NCBI GenBank assembly: GCA_947041165.1
Contig: CAMRCY010000019.1
Coordinates: 1 to 41,558, forward strand
Source: an uncultured Deferribacteraceae bacterium
GTDB lineage: Bacteria; Chrysiogenota; Deferribacteres; Deferribacterales; Mucispirillaceae
Length of the DNA: 41,558 nt
Direction: 5' to 3'
The position numbers and the translations under genes were made by a program. This document shows, piece by piece, positions 8,922 to 17,619 of the stretch (position 1 is its first letter; every line of letters begins with the position of its first letter). The notes under the pieces were generated by a model. The model saw only the letters and a list, made by a program, of their open reading frames with translations, did not search any database and had not been told where the DNA came from.

Positions 8922-8941
8922 AATCTATTAGTTAATAGATT
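8922..8941. promoter_or_regulatory. Perfect 9-bp inverted repeat
   Basis: AATCTATTA-GT-TAATAGATT is a perfect dyad of operator size about 530 nt upstream of the RpiR gene and about 1.2 kb upstream, in direction of reading, of nothing on the plus strand. It could be a protein-binding site. In AT-rich DNA some such dyads occur by chance. Confidence 0.3.
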
Positions 8942-9626
8942 TCAGTTTGTATGGATTATGTCATTGTAAAATTTATTACAATAATCAGCTTGATTAGTGC
9001 TAGATATTAATATAGTTTCTCATTTGATGGATTGTAGAGTTGTAATACTTTTTGCATCTGTACTCCCTAATCAAAGTTATCATAAATGAGTTATCCAACT
9101 AAAAGTTAATATTCGTTACACATTTGAAAGCTCCATAATTTAAATCTAAATTACTTCAATATGATTATAAATATTCAACCGCTTATTTAATGAAAACAAA
9201 TATTCAACTCAATATTCTATCAATCTATACAAATTGTCAAGTTATTTATTAAGAAATAATCTTATTTTATTTATAAATAAATACTGATCAATAAAAATAA
9301 TAATAACTTAGGAATAAATATAAAATATAATGAATTATTTATAAATTATCATGTTGATTTATTAATTTAAACAGTAAAACCATTACAATTATTTTTAGTG
9401 TGTTTTTTTAAATATAATAATTTTAGGTAATTATAAAAAATAAATTGTGCGAATATTGATAATAAATAAATATAGAATATCTGTAATATAATATATGTAA
9501 ATTATCATATTTATTAGATTTTGTTAATAAAATATTTATTAATATATATAGATTATTATGTAAAAAATAGGGAGTTATTATAAGTTTTGATGAGATAGTT
9601 TTATTTTAAATTTAGTTAATTTAGGA

Positions 9627-10157
9627 TTATTTATATTTTGATTTTGCACAAAACGGTTTAGGATTAGTTAAGCATAATTTATCGTATAGTTCGCTATAAT
9701 CGAGGCAATCGGAATTATCACTATTGCAACTCATTTTAAATAATTGCAATGCTTTTTCGTAATCAATATCTACAGCTTCGTTGTTAAGATATATGCGTCC
9801 AAGTTCGATACAGCCATAAGTTCCAATACTTGTTTCACAGGCGTCAGAATAAATTCTAATAGCTTTTTTATAGTTCTGTTTAACGCCTTCTCCTTCGGCA
9901 TACATTCCTGCAAGATTAACGCAACCTGTAAAACTGTTTCTGTCACAAGTAAAAGAGTAGAGTTCAAAAGCTTTGGTGTAGTCGATATCAACATCTAATA
10001 ATCCAGTAGAGTAGAGATTGCCAAGATTGTTACAACTGTCAAGATTTCCATTGTCACAGGCTTTTGTATAGTTGTTGGTCAGATCTGTTTGATCGGCAAA
10101 TAGTAGTGATGTTGTGATAAAGATGAAAGTAATTAAGAACGTCGCAAATATTTTCAT
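9627..10157 (-). CDS. Exported cysteine-rich Sel1-repeat (Hcp-like) protein
   Basis: 176 aa with a signal peptide (hydrophobic residues 4-20, cleavage after LLFA, residue 21). It contains about three to four Sel1-like helical repeats of 36-38 residues (CNNLGNLYSTG, CVNLAGMYAEGEG, CIELGRIYLNNE), each with a Cys pair as in the Helicobacter cysteine-rich proteins. This implies disulphide-locked alpha/alpha hairpins in the periplasm or outside the cell. Such proteins bind partners or modulate the envelope; the exact role is unknown. Start ATG after AAGGAACTCCCC. It stands alone between AT-rich spacers, immediately beside the restriction-modification operon. Confidence 0.8.
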   Translation of the reverse strand: MKIFATFLITFIFITTSLLFADQTDLTNNYTKACDNGNLDSCNNLGNLYSTGLLDVDIDYTKAFELYSFTCDRNSFTGCVNLAGMYAEGEGVKQNYKKAIRIYSDACETSIGTYGCIELGRIYLNNEAVDIDYEKALQLFKMSCNSDNSDCLDYSELYDKLCLTNPKPFCAKSKYK

Positions 10158-10271
10158 GGGGAGTTCCTTTATAGTAATATTTAGTGTTAAAATATTATAA
10201 CAGAGTTAGAACTCGTGACAATAAATTTATTGTGGTGATTGGTATGTTTAGATACGCCATATTATTGAAAT

Positions 10272-10473
10272 CTCCTTTAACCTGAATATAATGATTAAAG
10301 GAGGGTAGAGGCGTTATAATTATTCTTACGGTAGTTCTTTTAATCACTACACAGAACGATAATGACTAGAGCAGGGTAGAGGCGTTATCAGTGTAAATTC
10401 CTTTAATCACTACACAGCAATTATAATAATTAAAGGAGTAGTTATAATTATTCTTACGGTAGCTCTTTTAATC
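10272..10473. repeat. About three degenerate 63-71-bp tandem units overlapping the 3' end of hsdM
   Basis: The 33-nt stretch at 10313-10345 matches 10441-10473 at 32 of 33 positions. The latter includes the stop and last codons of hsdM. Between them lies a third, more diverged unit. GGGTAGAGGCGTTAT occurs at 10303 and 10374, and AATCACTACACAG at 10342 and 10405. The units carry inverted arms (CTCCTTTAA 10272-10280 with TTAAAGGAG 10295-10303; CCTTTAAT 10400-10407 with ATTAAAGG 10429-10436), so each can fold as a hairpin that may serve as hsdM terminator. Confidence 0.7.
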
Positions 10474-12196
10474 CGAGTTCTTTTAAGAATTTATTATGTA
10501 TTGATTTTGCTTTGCTGATATCATTTTCAATGTTATCTAAATTCTTTTTAACTTCTGCTATGTCGATTATCTCTTCATCTATTGCCGTGCTTACATATCT
10601 TGATATGTTTAGATTGTAATCGTTCTTCTCTATCTCTTCCATAGTTACACGACGAGAATATTTTTTATCATCTTCTTTGCGATATTGATAAGTGTCGACA
10701 ATTTTATCGATGTTTTCTTCTGTTAATACATTTTGACGTTTACCACGCTCAAAATATTCACTAGCGTTAATGAATAATACGTCGTCAGATTTTTTACATT
10801 TTTTAAGCACAAGAATACACACAGGAATACCAGTTGAGAAAAACAAGTTAGCAGGTAAACCTATAACGGTGTCGATGTTTCCGTCTTTGAGCAGTTTAGT
10901 TCTAATTTTATCTTCAGCCCCACCACGAAACAAAACTCCGTGCGGTAGAATAATCGCCATCGTTCCCTCTCCACTTAAAAAGTGAAACCCATGAAGTAGG
11001 AACGCAAAATCGGCAGCAGATTTTGGAGCAAGTCCATAACTTTTAAATCTGAAATCTTCAGCAAGCGTATCGTTTGGTTCCCACCTGTAACTAAAAGGAG
11101 GATTAGCCACAACGGCGTCGAACTCAAGTTTTTTCGCAGGGTTCATTTCGTTTAAAATATCCCAGTCGTTGATGAGTGAATCGCCGTGAAAGATTTTAAA
11201 ATCAGAATCTTTAAGTCCGTGCAACAGCATATTCATTCGTGCAAGGTTGTAAGTTGTGATATTTTTTTCTTGTCCGTATATATGTCCGATACTGTTATCG
11301 GTTAGTTGATTTTTAACGTTGATAAGAAGTGAACCTGAGCCACAGGCAAAATCGAGTACGTTTTTAAGTTTTTTCTTTGTTCCTTTGCTAGGGTCTTGAC
11401 TATCAAGGGTTACAATGCGAGATAGTATAGTAGACATCTGTTGAGGAGTATAAAACTCACCTGCTTTTTTTCCAGAACCTGCGGCGAATTGTCCTATAAG
11501 ATATTCGTAAGCATCACCAAGCACATCGCTGTTGTTTGCAAATTTATCTAAACCTTCAGCGATTTCAGCGATGATAGAGCAGAGCATCTTATTGCGAAGT
11601 TGATAAGTTTTACCGAGTTTATCCGAATCAAGATTAACTTCCGAGAATAGCCCGTGAAAAGTGCTTTCAAACGATTCATTTTCGATATATTTAACGCCAG
11701 ATTGTAGTGTTTTTAAAAGCTCATTATTATGGGTTCTAGCGAGTTCATAAATATTGCTCCATAGGTAGTTAGGTTGAATAACATAATGAGTTTTGCGACG
11801 CATCTGTTTTTCAAATGACGCAACGTCGTCTAAATTTCTTATATACCATAGAGCGAGCGGAGTTAATTTATTGCTGTCAAGTAAGGCTTCATATTTAGCG
11901 ATAAGATTTTTAGTATCATCGTTTTTCGGTTGTTTTTTAAAATAATCTTTAATATGTTTTTTTAAAGATGTAATGGTTTTATCTTGTTCAACAATATTAT
12001 TTATTTCGTTTTGATAATCGGTATAATCTTTTCCGAGTTCTTTTTTCACAGCCTCTTCATAATTATCAGATAGATATTTTAAGAAGAGGAACGAGAGCAT
12101 ATAATCCCTAAAATCATCAGCATTCATAGCTCCACGTAATTTATCAGCAATTCCCCATAGAGTTGCACCTAATTGTTTTTGTTGTGTATCGTTCAT
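10454..12196 (-). CDS. hsdM: Type I restriction-modification methyltransferase subunit HsdM
   Basis: 580 aa. The N-terminal HsdM bundle (residues 8-140, LWGIADKLRG..DYMLSFLFLKYLSD) precedes the adenine-N6 methyltransferase domain with GEFYTP (246-251), AdoMet motif I DFACGSG (282-288) and the catalytic NPPF (365-368). HsdM forms the M2S modification enzyme that methylates the recognition site and protects host DNA from HsdR. It is the last gene of the operon, and its ATG overlaps the stop of the upstream gene as ATGA, implying coupled translation. All key motifs are intact. Confidence 0.95.
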   Translation of the reverse strand: MNDTQQKQLGATLWGIADKLRGAMNADDFRDYMLSFLFLKYLSDNYEEAVKKELGKDYTDYQNEINNIVEQDKTITSLKKHIKDYFKKQPKNDDTKNLIAKYEALLDSNKLTPLALWYIRNLDDVASFEKQMRRKTHYVIQPNYLWSNIYELARTHNNELLKTLQSGVKYIENESFESTFHGLFSEVNLDSDKLGKTYQLRNKMLCSIIAEIAEGLDKFANNSDVLGDAYEYLIGQFAAGSGKKAGEFYTPQQMSTILSRIVTLDSQDPSKGTKKKLKNVLDFACGSGSLLINVKNQLTDNSIGHIYGQEKNITTYNLARMNMLLHGLKDSDFKIFHGDSLINDWDILNEMNPAKKLEFDAVVANPPFSYRWEPNDTLAEDFRFKSYGLAPKSAADFAFLLHGFHFLSGEGTMAIILPHGVLFRGGAEDKIRTKLLKDGNIDTVIGLPANLFFSTGIPVCILVLKKCKKSDDVLFINASEYFERGKRQNVLTEENIDKIVDTYQYRKEDDKKYSRRVTMEEIEKNDYNLNISRYVSTAIDEEIIDIAEVKKNLDNIENDISKAKSIHNKFLKELGLKELP

Positions 12197-12897
12197 GTTT
12201 GTTTTTCCTGCATTTTTTTAATTTGTTCACTCAAGTAAGATTGTTTTTCGTTAAATTCTTTTATGGCACAGTTGACAACATATCTCTCTTCCTCTGAACT
12301 AGTAACTGTAAGGGTATTAATGAAATATTGTTTCATTCTTTCAAATTGTTCTTTTTCCATAAGTACAATAGATACCAATAGAGGCATTGTTTCTAAAGTT
12401 TTGCCATAGAATGAAACAAAGCTATTCCAGTTCTTCCATTTGTAATCTAAAGATTGAGAAACAATATGAGTAAATAAATTGAAATATTCATACAAATAAT
12501 TATATGAGAAGTTTTCTATTATAAGACTTATTGTTGTTAGTTTTTTAAATTTAGTTTCTAAAATACATTTTAAGTTTTGCACATGATTTTCTAATCCCTT
12601 TAATCTTTCTTCATAACTTAATTTATCTAAATTATCTGGTTTATCAATATTGTAATAGTCATCATGGGTGCTGAATAGGTATTTTTCGATATAGCTGATT
12701 AAATAGTTTTGTTCTTCTTTTCTAGTTTGCTCTTGCTTATCTCTTTCAATTCTCGCTTCTTCTCTAGATTCTTTTTTCTTCTCACTCTTTTTTGACCATT
12801 TGTATAAAATAATAGGTATAGCAATTGTAAACATTGTGGCAAGAATACTTGTATAAATAGAAATGAGTTCTTTATTTTCTAATAACCAACTATGCAT
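12193..12897 (-). CDS. Unrecognised membrane-anchored helical protein inside the type I RM operon
   Basis: 234 aa from the ATG at 12897; a TTG three bases earlier is an alternative. Residues 12-32 form one transmembrane helix (ISIYTSILATMFTIAIPIIL). A very charged Lys/Glu/Arg helix follows at 35-65, probably coiled coil, and then a helical domain of about 165 residues with no motif I recognise. The topology is probably a short outer end and a cytoplasmic body. The gene is embedded: the stop of hsdS overlaps its ATG as TGATG, and its own stop overlaps the hsdM start as ATGA. It is therefore translated with the RM subunits. Function unknown; a membrane tether, regulator or companion abortive-infection effector are only guesses. 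Confidence 0.75.
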   Translation of the reverse strand: MHSWLLENKELISIYTSILATMFTIAIPIILYKWSKKSEKKKESREEARIERDKQEQTRKEEQNYLISYIEKYLFSTHDDYYNIDKPDNLDKLSYEERLKGLENHVQNLKCILETKFKKLTTISLIIENFSYNYLYEYFNLFTHIVSQSLDYKWKNWNSFVSFYGKTLETMPLLVSIVLMEKEQFERMKQYFINTLTVTSSEEERYVVNCAIKEFNEKQSYLSEQIKKMQEKQT

Positions 12898-14174
12898 CAA
12901 TTAACCTCACTCATCGCAGGGAATAAGTTTTGCATTAAATATTTTTTATGTATTTTTAAAGTTATAATTTTTTCTGCTTGTGTTTTTATAAGGTTATCTA
13001 AACTAGTTAGACACTCTGCTATTTTTTCTTGTTCATTTATTTCTGGAAACTGAACAATTATCTTTGAAAAATTTTCATAAAATAGATAGCTTCTAATCCC
13101 ACCTTCACTATTTTCACATACTTGATTATTAAAAGTTGAAGTTGCTAAAAAACATTGAAAGAAATTGTCATTTACTTCTTCATTCATTTTTAAACAGACA
13201 TATAATGAGCTAATTATAATATCAAATAGTTCTCCACTATAACCAATTGAACCAACATTAATTCTAGCTGGATTATATGCAAAAGTGTTTTTACCTACTA
13301 TTTTATATAATGAAATATCATAACCTCTTGAATTGCTATCTAATCCATCAAATTGATCAGATTGAGGTAAAAATCCTTCTTTATTATTTATTGAATATAT
13401 AGGGTATTTTCTACCTTCAGAATTTTTTTGAGAAACGCTGTAGGTTACCTCTCCAAGTTTTTTTGTTTCCCAGTTGGGAGAGTTTTGAAACTCTTTGAAA
13501 CGCAATTCAGGAACAGTTTTTCCCTCGGCAGGGAATAACTTTTGCATTAAACCTTTTTTGTGCTCTTTAAGAGATGTATGCTTTTTATCTTCTAAGCTGA
13601 TAATATCATCTAGTGATGATAGACAATCTGATATCTTTTCTTGTTCTTTATCTGTGAGGCAAGGTAATGGCATATTCATAAAAGTATCATTGGAAATGCT
13701 TATACGGTCGTGCCTTGCACCAGTGTTTGAAACACTTTTTAAATAATCATGCCAATGTGATGTTTTAAAATATTGTTCATAAAAATTACTGTTAGTATTT
13801 TTAAATCTAAACACTGTATATAATGGGGACATAACTCCTGTACCAATTTTGTTTTTAGATATTGGTCCAACTGGAGCAGTTACAGAAATTCGAGGATTAT
13901 AAACATAATCATTTTTATTTATGATAAAGTAGTTATCTAGATTGTTTTTATTTGCAATTTCTCTGTCGAAGTAATCGCTTTGATCGACAACGCCATCAAC
14001 AGCAGAATTTGTAAGCACACGATTTATAGAACTATTATTGTTTCTAATTGTTACTCTATCAGCTAAAATATTAAGAGTTGTTACTTCCCACTCTCCACTT
14101 TTCGCAAACTCTGGAAATCTCAACTTAGGCACTAAACCTAAATTCATTTTATCACTTTTACTCATCTTACTCAT
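12897..14174 (-). CDS. hsdS: Type I restriction-modification specificity subunit HsdS
   Basis: About 425 aa with the classic two-fold layout: target recognition domain 1 (residues about 15-170), conserved helical spacer ending EHKKGLMQKLFP (about 205), target recognition domain 2 (about 225-375) and a second spacer ending IHKKYLMQNLFP. Both spacers carry DKEQEKISDCLSSLDD / NEQEKIAECLTSLDN, the coiled-coil arms that hold the two HsdM subunits. Each domain reads half of a bipartite site, which cannot be read from sequence alone. The ATG at 14174 overlaps the end of hsdR; a GTG at 14180 and an ATG at 14165 are alternatives. Confidence 0.93.
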   Translation of the reverse strand: MSKMSKSDKMNLGLVPKLRFPEFAKSGEWEVTTLNILADRVTIRNNNSSINRVLTNSAVDGVVDQSDYFDREIANKNNLDNYFIINKNDYVYNPRISVTAPVGPISKNKIGTGVMSPLYTVFRFKNTNSNFYEQYFKTSHWHDYLKSVSNTGARHDRISISNDTFMNMPLPCLTDKEQEKISDCLSSLDDIISLEDKKHTSLKEHKKGLMQKLFPAEGKTVPELRFKEFQNSPNWETKKLGEVTYSVSQKNSEGRKYPIYSINNKEGFLPQSDQFDGLDSNSRGYDISLYKIVGKNTFAYNPARINVGSIGYSGELFDIIISSLYVCLKMNEEVNDNFFQCFLATSTFNNQVCENSEGGIRSYLFYENFSKIIVQFPEINEQEKIAECLTSLDNLIKTQAEKIITLKIHKKYLMQNLFPAMSEVN

Positions 14175-17172
14175 ACGCACTTAATCCGCTGATATCTTTG
14201 CCTCGTGCAAGCTGTTTTAGAAATGGGTGTAAATCTTCCATAAGTTCATTCTCTTTCTGCACTCTATCTTTCCAACCTAAATCTAACGGGGATAATATAT
14301 CACTTAGATGATCGCCGTCAAATATCATTCTGTCCATAACTTGTTCTACAAATCCTTTCAACAGCTTTAAATCTACACCGTGTTTTTTGCCTATCTTATC
14401 CAGCTCTTTCGCTGATTTTATTGATCTAAATATTTGATATCCCTGCTTTATCGCTTCCTTATCTAACCACTTACCTTTTTTAAGTGTATTGATATAGGCT
14501 ATTATATCGTCTTGCTCTTCCATCATATTGGAGGTGGAACATAAATAATCTTTTAGTTCTTCACTTGTCATACGCTCTTTCTCTGATGTTTCGGTTTGAG
14601 TGCTTTTTGAGATCAACTCCATTATATAATCATAATCTATAAGAGCTGATGAAAATAACACAAACTCAAAATCTAACTGTTCTAACTCGCCTCTATGATC
14701 TCCTTCAAAATCTCTACCTTGCTCCGATCGTAACTTTTGTGCAAGCTCTATATACACTCCTTGGAACGCTCGTAATTTATCGGTTGAAATTATATCCTCT
14801 ATCTCTGCACTTTGATCTTCATCTATATCTGTATATTGGTTCAGCTGAGTCTTTAGACGTTGAACTTCTTTAAACATTTTTATAAATTCTATCTTTGATT
14901 TATCGCCATCTAAGTTGCTGACTTCTTCTGGTTTATACTCTACGCCGTGAGATGTCATGAACTCTTCTAGTTCCTTTATCGCTTGATCTAATTTATCTAT
15001 CACTACTGGCGCTGAATCCACTAACCATATCTGTTTAGCCTCCAGACTGCCTTCTTTACCTGAAAATAACTCTATCGCTTTATTAACCTCGTCCTCTTGT
15101 CCCTTAAAGTCAAGAATATTGCCATATGGTTTTGTTTCATTCAAAATTCTGTTCGTACGTGAAAATGCTTGAATTAATCCATGTTGTTTTAAATTCTTAT
15201 CCACATACAACGTGTTTAAATATTTTGAATCAAATCCCGTTAATAGCATATCAACAACTATAGTAATATCTATCTTATCTTTATGCGCAAAATCACTGTT
15301 TTGATACTGCTGATCTTTTATACGTTTTTGTATATCTTGATAATATAAATCAAACTCATTTAAATTGTGATTTGTACCATACTGAGTATTATAATCTGCG
15401 ATAATCTCTTTTAACGCTTTCTTCTTCAACTCTGGATCTTTCTTATTATCTGTTTTTTCTTGTGGAAGGTCTTCTTGAAGTTGTTTCACATCATTATTTC
15501 CCTCTGCTGGGGGAGAGAACACACACGCTATATTTAACGGTTTATAATCCTCATCTTTATTCATACACTCTTGTTGTGATATCTTAAATTGGTCAAAATA
15601 TTGTATCGCATCATTAATTGATGATGTCGCAAAAAGTGCATTAAAGCGTCGATCATTTGTTGCTGAATTATGTTTAGATAATATTGCTTCAACTACTGCT
15701 TTCTTATTGATAGATTTTGTTGTTGAAACATTCTTCGTTTCATCTGGTTTAAAATAATCAACATGGAAACGTAGTACATTGCGATCATCTATCGCATTTG
15801 TTATCGTATATGCGTGTAACTCTTTTTCAAAAACATATTCGGTCGTAACATTAAAAGCCTCTACACCATCAATCTTTGTATACGATGAATTCGCTTCAAA
15901 AATCGGTGTGCCTGTAAATCCAAATAACTGCGCTTTTGGAAAAAAGTTCTTAATCGCTTTATGGCTCTCACCAAACTGCGAACGGTGGCACTCATCAAAA
16001 ATAATCGCCATACGTTTATCACTCAACTTGCCTAATCGCTCCTTGAATGTTGCCTCGCCTTTACTTATCTTCTCTTGATTGCGTTTGCTATTTTCATCTA
16101 ATGCGATACCTAATTTTTGAATTGTTGTAACGATTACTTTATCTCTATAATCATCTGAGGTGAGGCGTCTTACTAAACTCTCGGTGTTAGTATTCTCCTC
16201 TACACAATTTTCTTGAAATTTGTTGAACTCCAATCTAGTTTGTCGATCAAGGTCTTTTCTATCTACTACAAATAAACACTTTTCAATGTTAGCATTATCT
16301 TTCAACAACGTTGACGCCTTGAACGATGTTAACGTCTTGCCACTTCCTGTTGTGTGCCAAATATATCCGTTGCCTCGATTTTGCTCAATACAATCCATGA
16401 TCGCCTTAACTGCATAAATCTGATAAGGACGCATGATCATTAATTTTTGCTCGATCGCTACCAGTACCATATATCTATTTATCAACTGCGCAAGTGTACA
16501 TTTTGGTAGAAAACTATCAGAAAAATCATAAAGGTTAGAGATCTTTTTGTTCTTATCATCTGCGTATTCATAGATAGGTAAAAATCGTTCGTCTGCATCA
16601 AAACTAAAATGTGATTTGTTATTATTCGCAAAATAATACGTTTTAGATTCATTACTCACAATAAATAACTGCATAAAACATAGTAAGGAATTTGTATAGC
16701 CGTTGCCTGGATCGTGCTTATATGCAACAATCTGCTCCATAGCTTTTTTAGGTGTGATTTGAAGGGATTTAAGCTCTATCTGAACTACTGGAACACCGTT
16801 GATAAGAATAATTACATCGTATCTATGGTTACTGTTTTCGGTGTTGATGCGTAACTGACTTACGACTTCAAACTCATTTTTACACCAGTCTTTAATATTC
16901 ACAAGGGTGAACTGTAACGGCGTGTCGTCATCTCGCTTAAAAGTATTAACCTCTCTAAGTGTCTTGGCTGACGTAAAAACATCGGCACTTATAATACTCT
17001 CCTTAAGACGGGTGAACTCCGAGTCGCTTAATTTGACACTGTTTAACTGCTCAAAATGATATTTGAAATTCGCATCAAGCGACGCTTTATCTTTTATGTC
17101 ATCTCTATAGGTGTATTTTAGATCTTCAAGTTTTGTGATAAATGAGCTTTCTATCTGTGCTTCAGATTTCAT
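14167..17172 (-). CDS. hsdR: Type I restriction endonuclease subunit HsdR
   Basis: 1001 aa, normal length. The N-terminal PD-(D/E)XK nuclease has Asp119 (in RYDV) and Glu133-x-Lys135 (in IELKS). The SF2 motor has Walker A HTTGSGKT (273-280), DECH (393-396), GFTGTP, and the later motifs VVDMLLTGFDSKYLNTLYVD and AFSRTNR, followed by a helical C-terminal domain that docks on the methylase. HsdR translocates DNA and cuts unmodified DNA far from the site. It is the first gene of the operon (hsdR, hsdS, gene X, hsdM). Start ATG with AAGGA 8-9 nt upstream. No truncation is seen. Confidence 0.95.
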   Translation of the reverse strand: MKSEAQIESSFITKLEDLKYTYRDDIKDKASLDANFKYHFEQLNSVKLSDSEFTRLKESIISADVFTSAKTLREVNTFKRDDDTPLQFTLVNIKDWCKNEFEVVSQLRINTENSNHRYDVIILINGVPVVQIELKSLQITPKKAMEQIVAYKHDPGNGYTNSLLCFMQLFIVSNESKTYYFANNNKSHFSFDADERFLPIYEYADDKNKKISNLYDFSDSFLPKCTLAQLINRYMVLVAIEQKLMIMRPYQIYAVKAIMDCIEQNRGNGYIWHTTGSGKTLTSFKASTLLKDNANIEKCLFVVDRKDLDRQTRLEFNKFQENCVEENTNTESLVRRLTSDDYRDKVIVTTIQKLGIALDENSKRNQEKISKGEATFKERLGKLSDKRMAIIFDECHRSQFGESHKAIKNFFPKAQLFGFTGTPIFEANSSYTKIDGVEAFNVTTEYVFEKELHAYTITNAIDDRNVLRFHVDYFKPDETKNVSTTKSINKKAVVEAILSKHNSATNDRRFNALFATSSINDAIQYFDQFKISQQECMNKDEDYKPLNIACVFSPPAEGNNDVKQLQEDLPQEKTDNKKDPELKKKALKEIIADYNTQYGTNHNLNEFDLYYQDIQKRIKDQQYQNSDFAHKDKIDITIVVDMLLTGFDSKYLNTLYVDKNLKQHGLIQAFSRTNRILNETKPYGNILDFKGQEDEVNKAIELFSGKEGSLEAKQIWLVDSAPVVIDKLDQAIKELEEFMTSHGVEYKPEEVSNLDGDKSKIEFIKMFKEVQRLKTQLNQYTDIDEDQSAEIEDIISTDKLRAFQGVYIELAQKLRSEQGRDFEGDHRGELEQLDFEFVLFSSALIDYDYIMELISKSTQTETSEKERMTSEELKDYLCSTSNMMEEQDDIIAYINTLKKGKWLDKEAIKQGYQIFRSIKSAKELDKIGKKHGVDLKLLKGFVEQVMDRMIFDGDHLSDILSPLDLGWKDRVQKENELMEDLHPFLKQLARGKDISGLSAYE

Positions 17173-17619
17173 CGATATAATCCTTCCAATTTGTGAGTAT
17201 TGATTTGTAAAACGATCAGTATTTATACCATTCTATAATACTGAACAATATTTAACTGTAACATATATATAGTTAAGTTTCAACGACTTAAAAATGAAGA
17301 GATGAATATATGAAAAAACGTATATTTAACGCATACTTAATGGATGCAAACTTATAAATTGTGAAACTGAGGGAAGGGATAATTGATGCGTAAGGATAGG
17401 GGATAAATATAATAAAAAAATATATAAATACTATATTTAAATATTGCTTAGATTATCAATTTCTTGTTATCCCAAATATCAACTTTTATAAATAATATTA
17501 TTTACATACTTATCAAAAAATAAGATACTATTAAGAGATTTAAAAATAGCCACTAAATACACAGCAAATCAAATAAATGATATATTAACATATATCCAAA
17601 AGATTATAGTTTGCACAAG
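17173..17619. other. Divergent spacer between hsdR and the helicase-nuclease gene
   Basis: About 440 bases of AT-rich DNA that must contain both divergent promoters. Besides the dyad near hsdR there is only a 15-codon frame at 17310-17357 (MKKRIFNAYLMDANL), too short and isolated to call a gene. No tRNA, repeat or attachment-like sequence is seen. Confidence 0.5.
17216..17244. promoter_or_regulatory. Inverted repeat upstream of hsdR, possible operator
   Basis: TCAGTATT (17216-17223) is exactly complementary to AATACTGA (17237-17244), with an inner TATA/TATA pair around CCATTC. It lies 44-72 nt upstream of the hsdR start, where a promoter would be. It could bind a repressor that delays restriction, or form a 5'-UTR hairpin. 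Farther upstream on the minus strand, TTGAAA and TACAGT lie 17 nt apart as a candidate promoter. Confidence 0.4.

Larger units (their letters stand above)
8395..9626. other. 1.2-kb gene-free region with several dyads
   Basis: I see no open frame with a ribosome site in this very AT-rich stretch. It contains a long hairpin at 8654-8687, a second at 8698-8719, an operator-like dyad at 8859-8877 and a perfect 9-bp inverted repeat with a 2-nt spacer at 8922-8941. The last 300 bases are almost entirely A and T. Confidence 0.55.

Noticed and set aside
17310-17357. 15-residue peptide gene between hsdR and the helicase gene
   Set aside because: Too short, with no clear ribosome site and no recognisable toxin or leader-peptide pattern.
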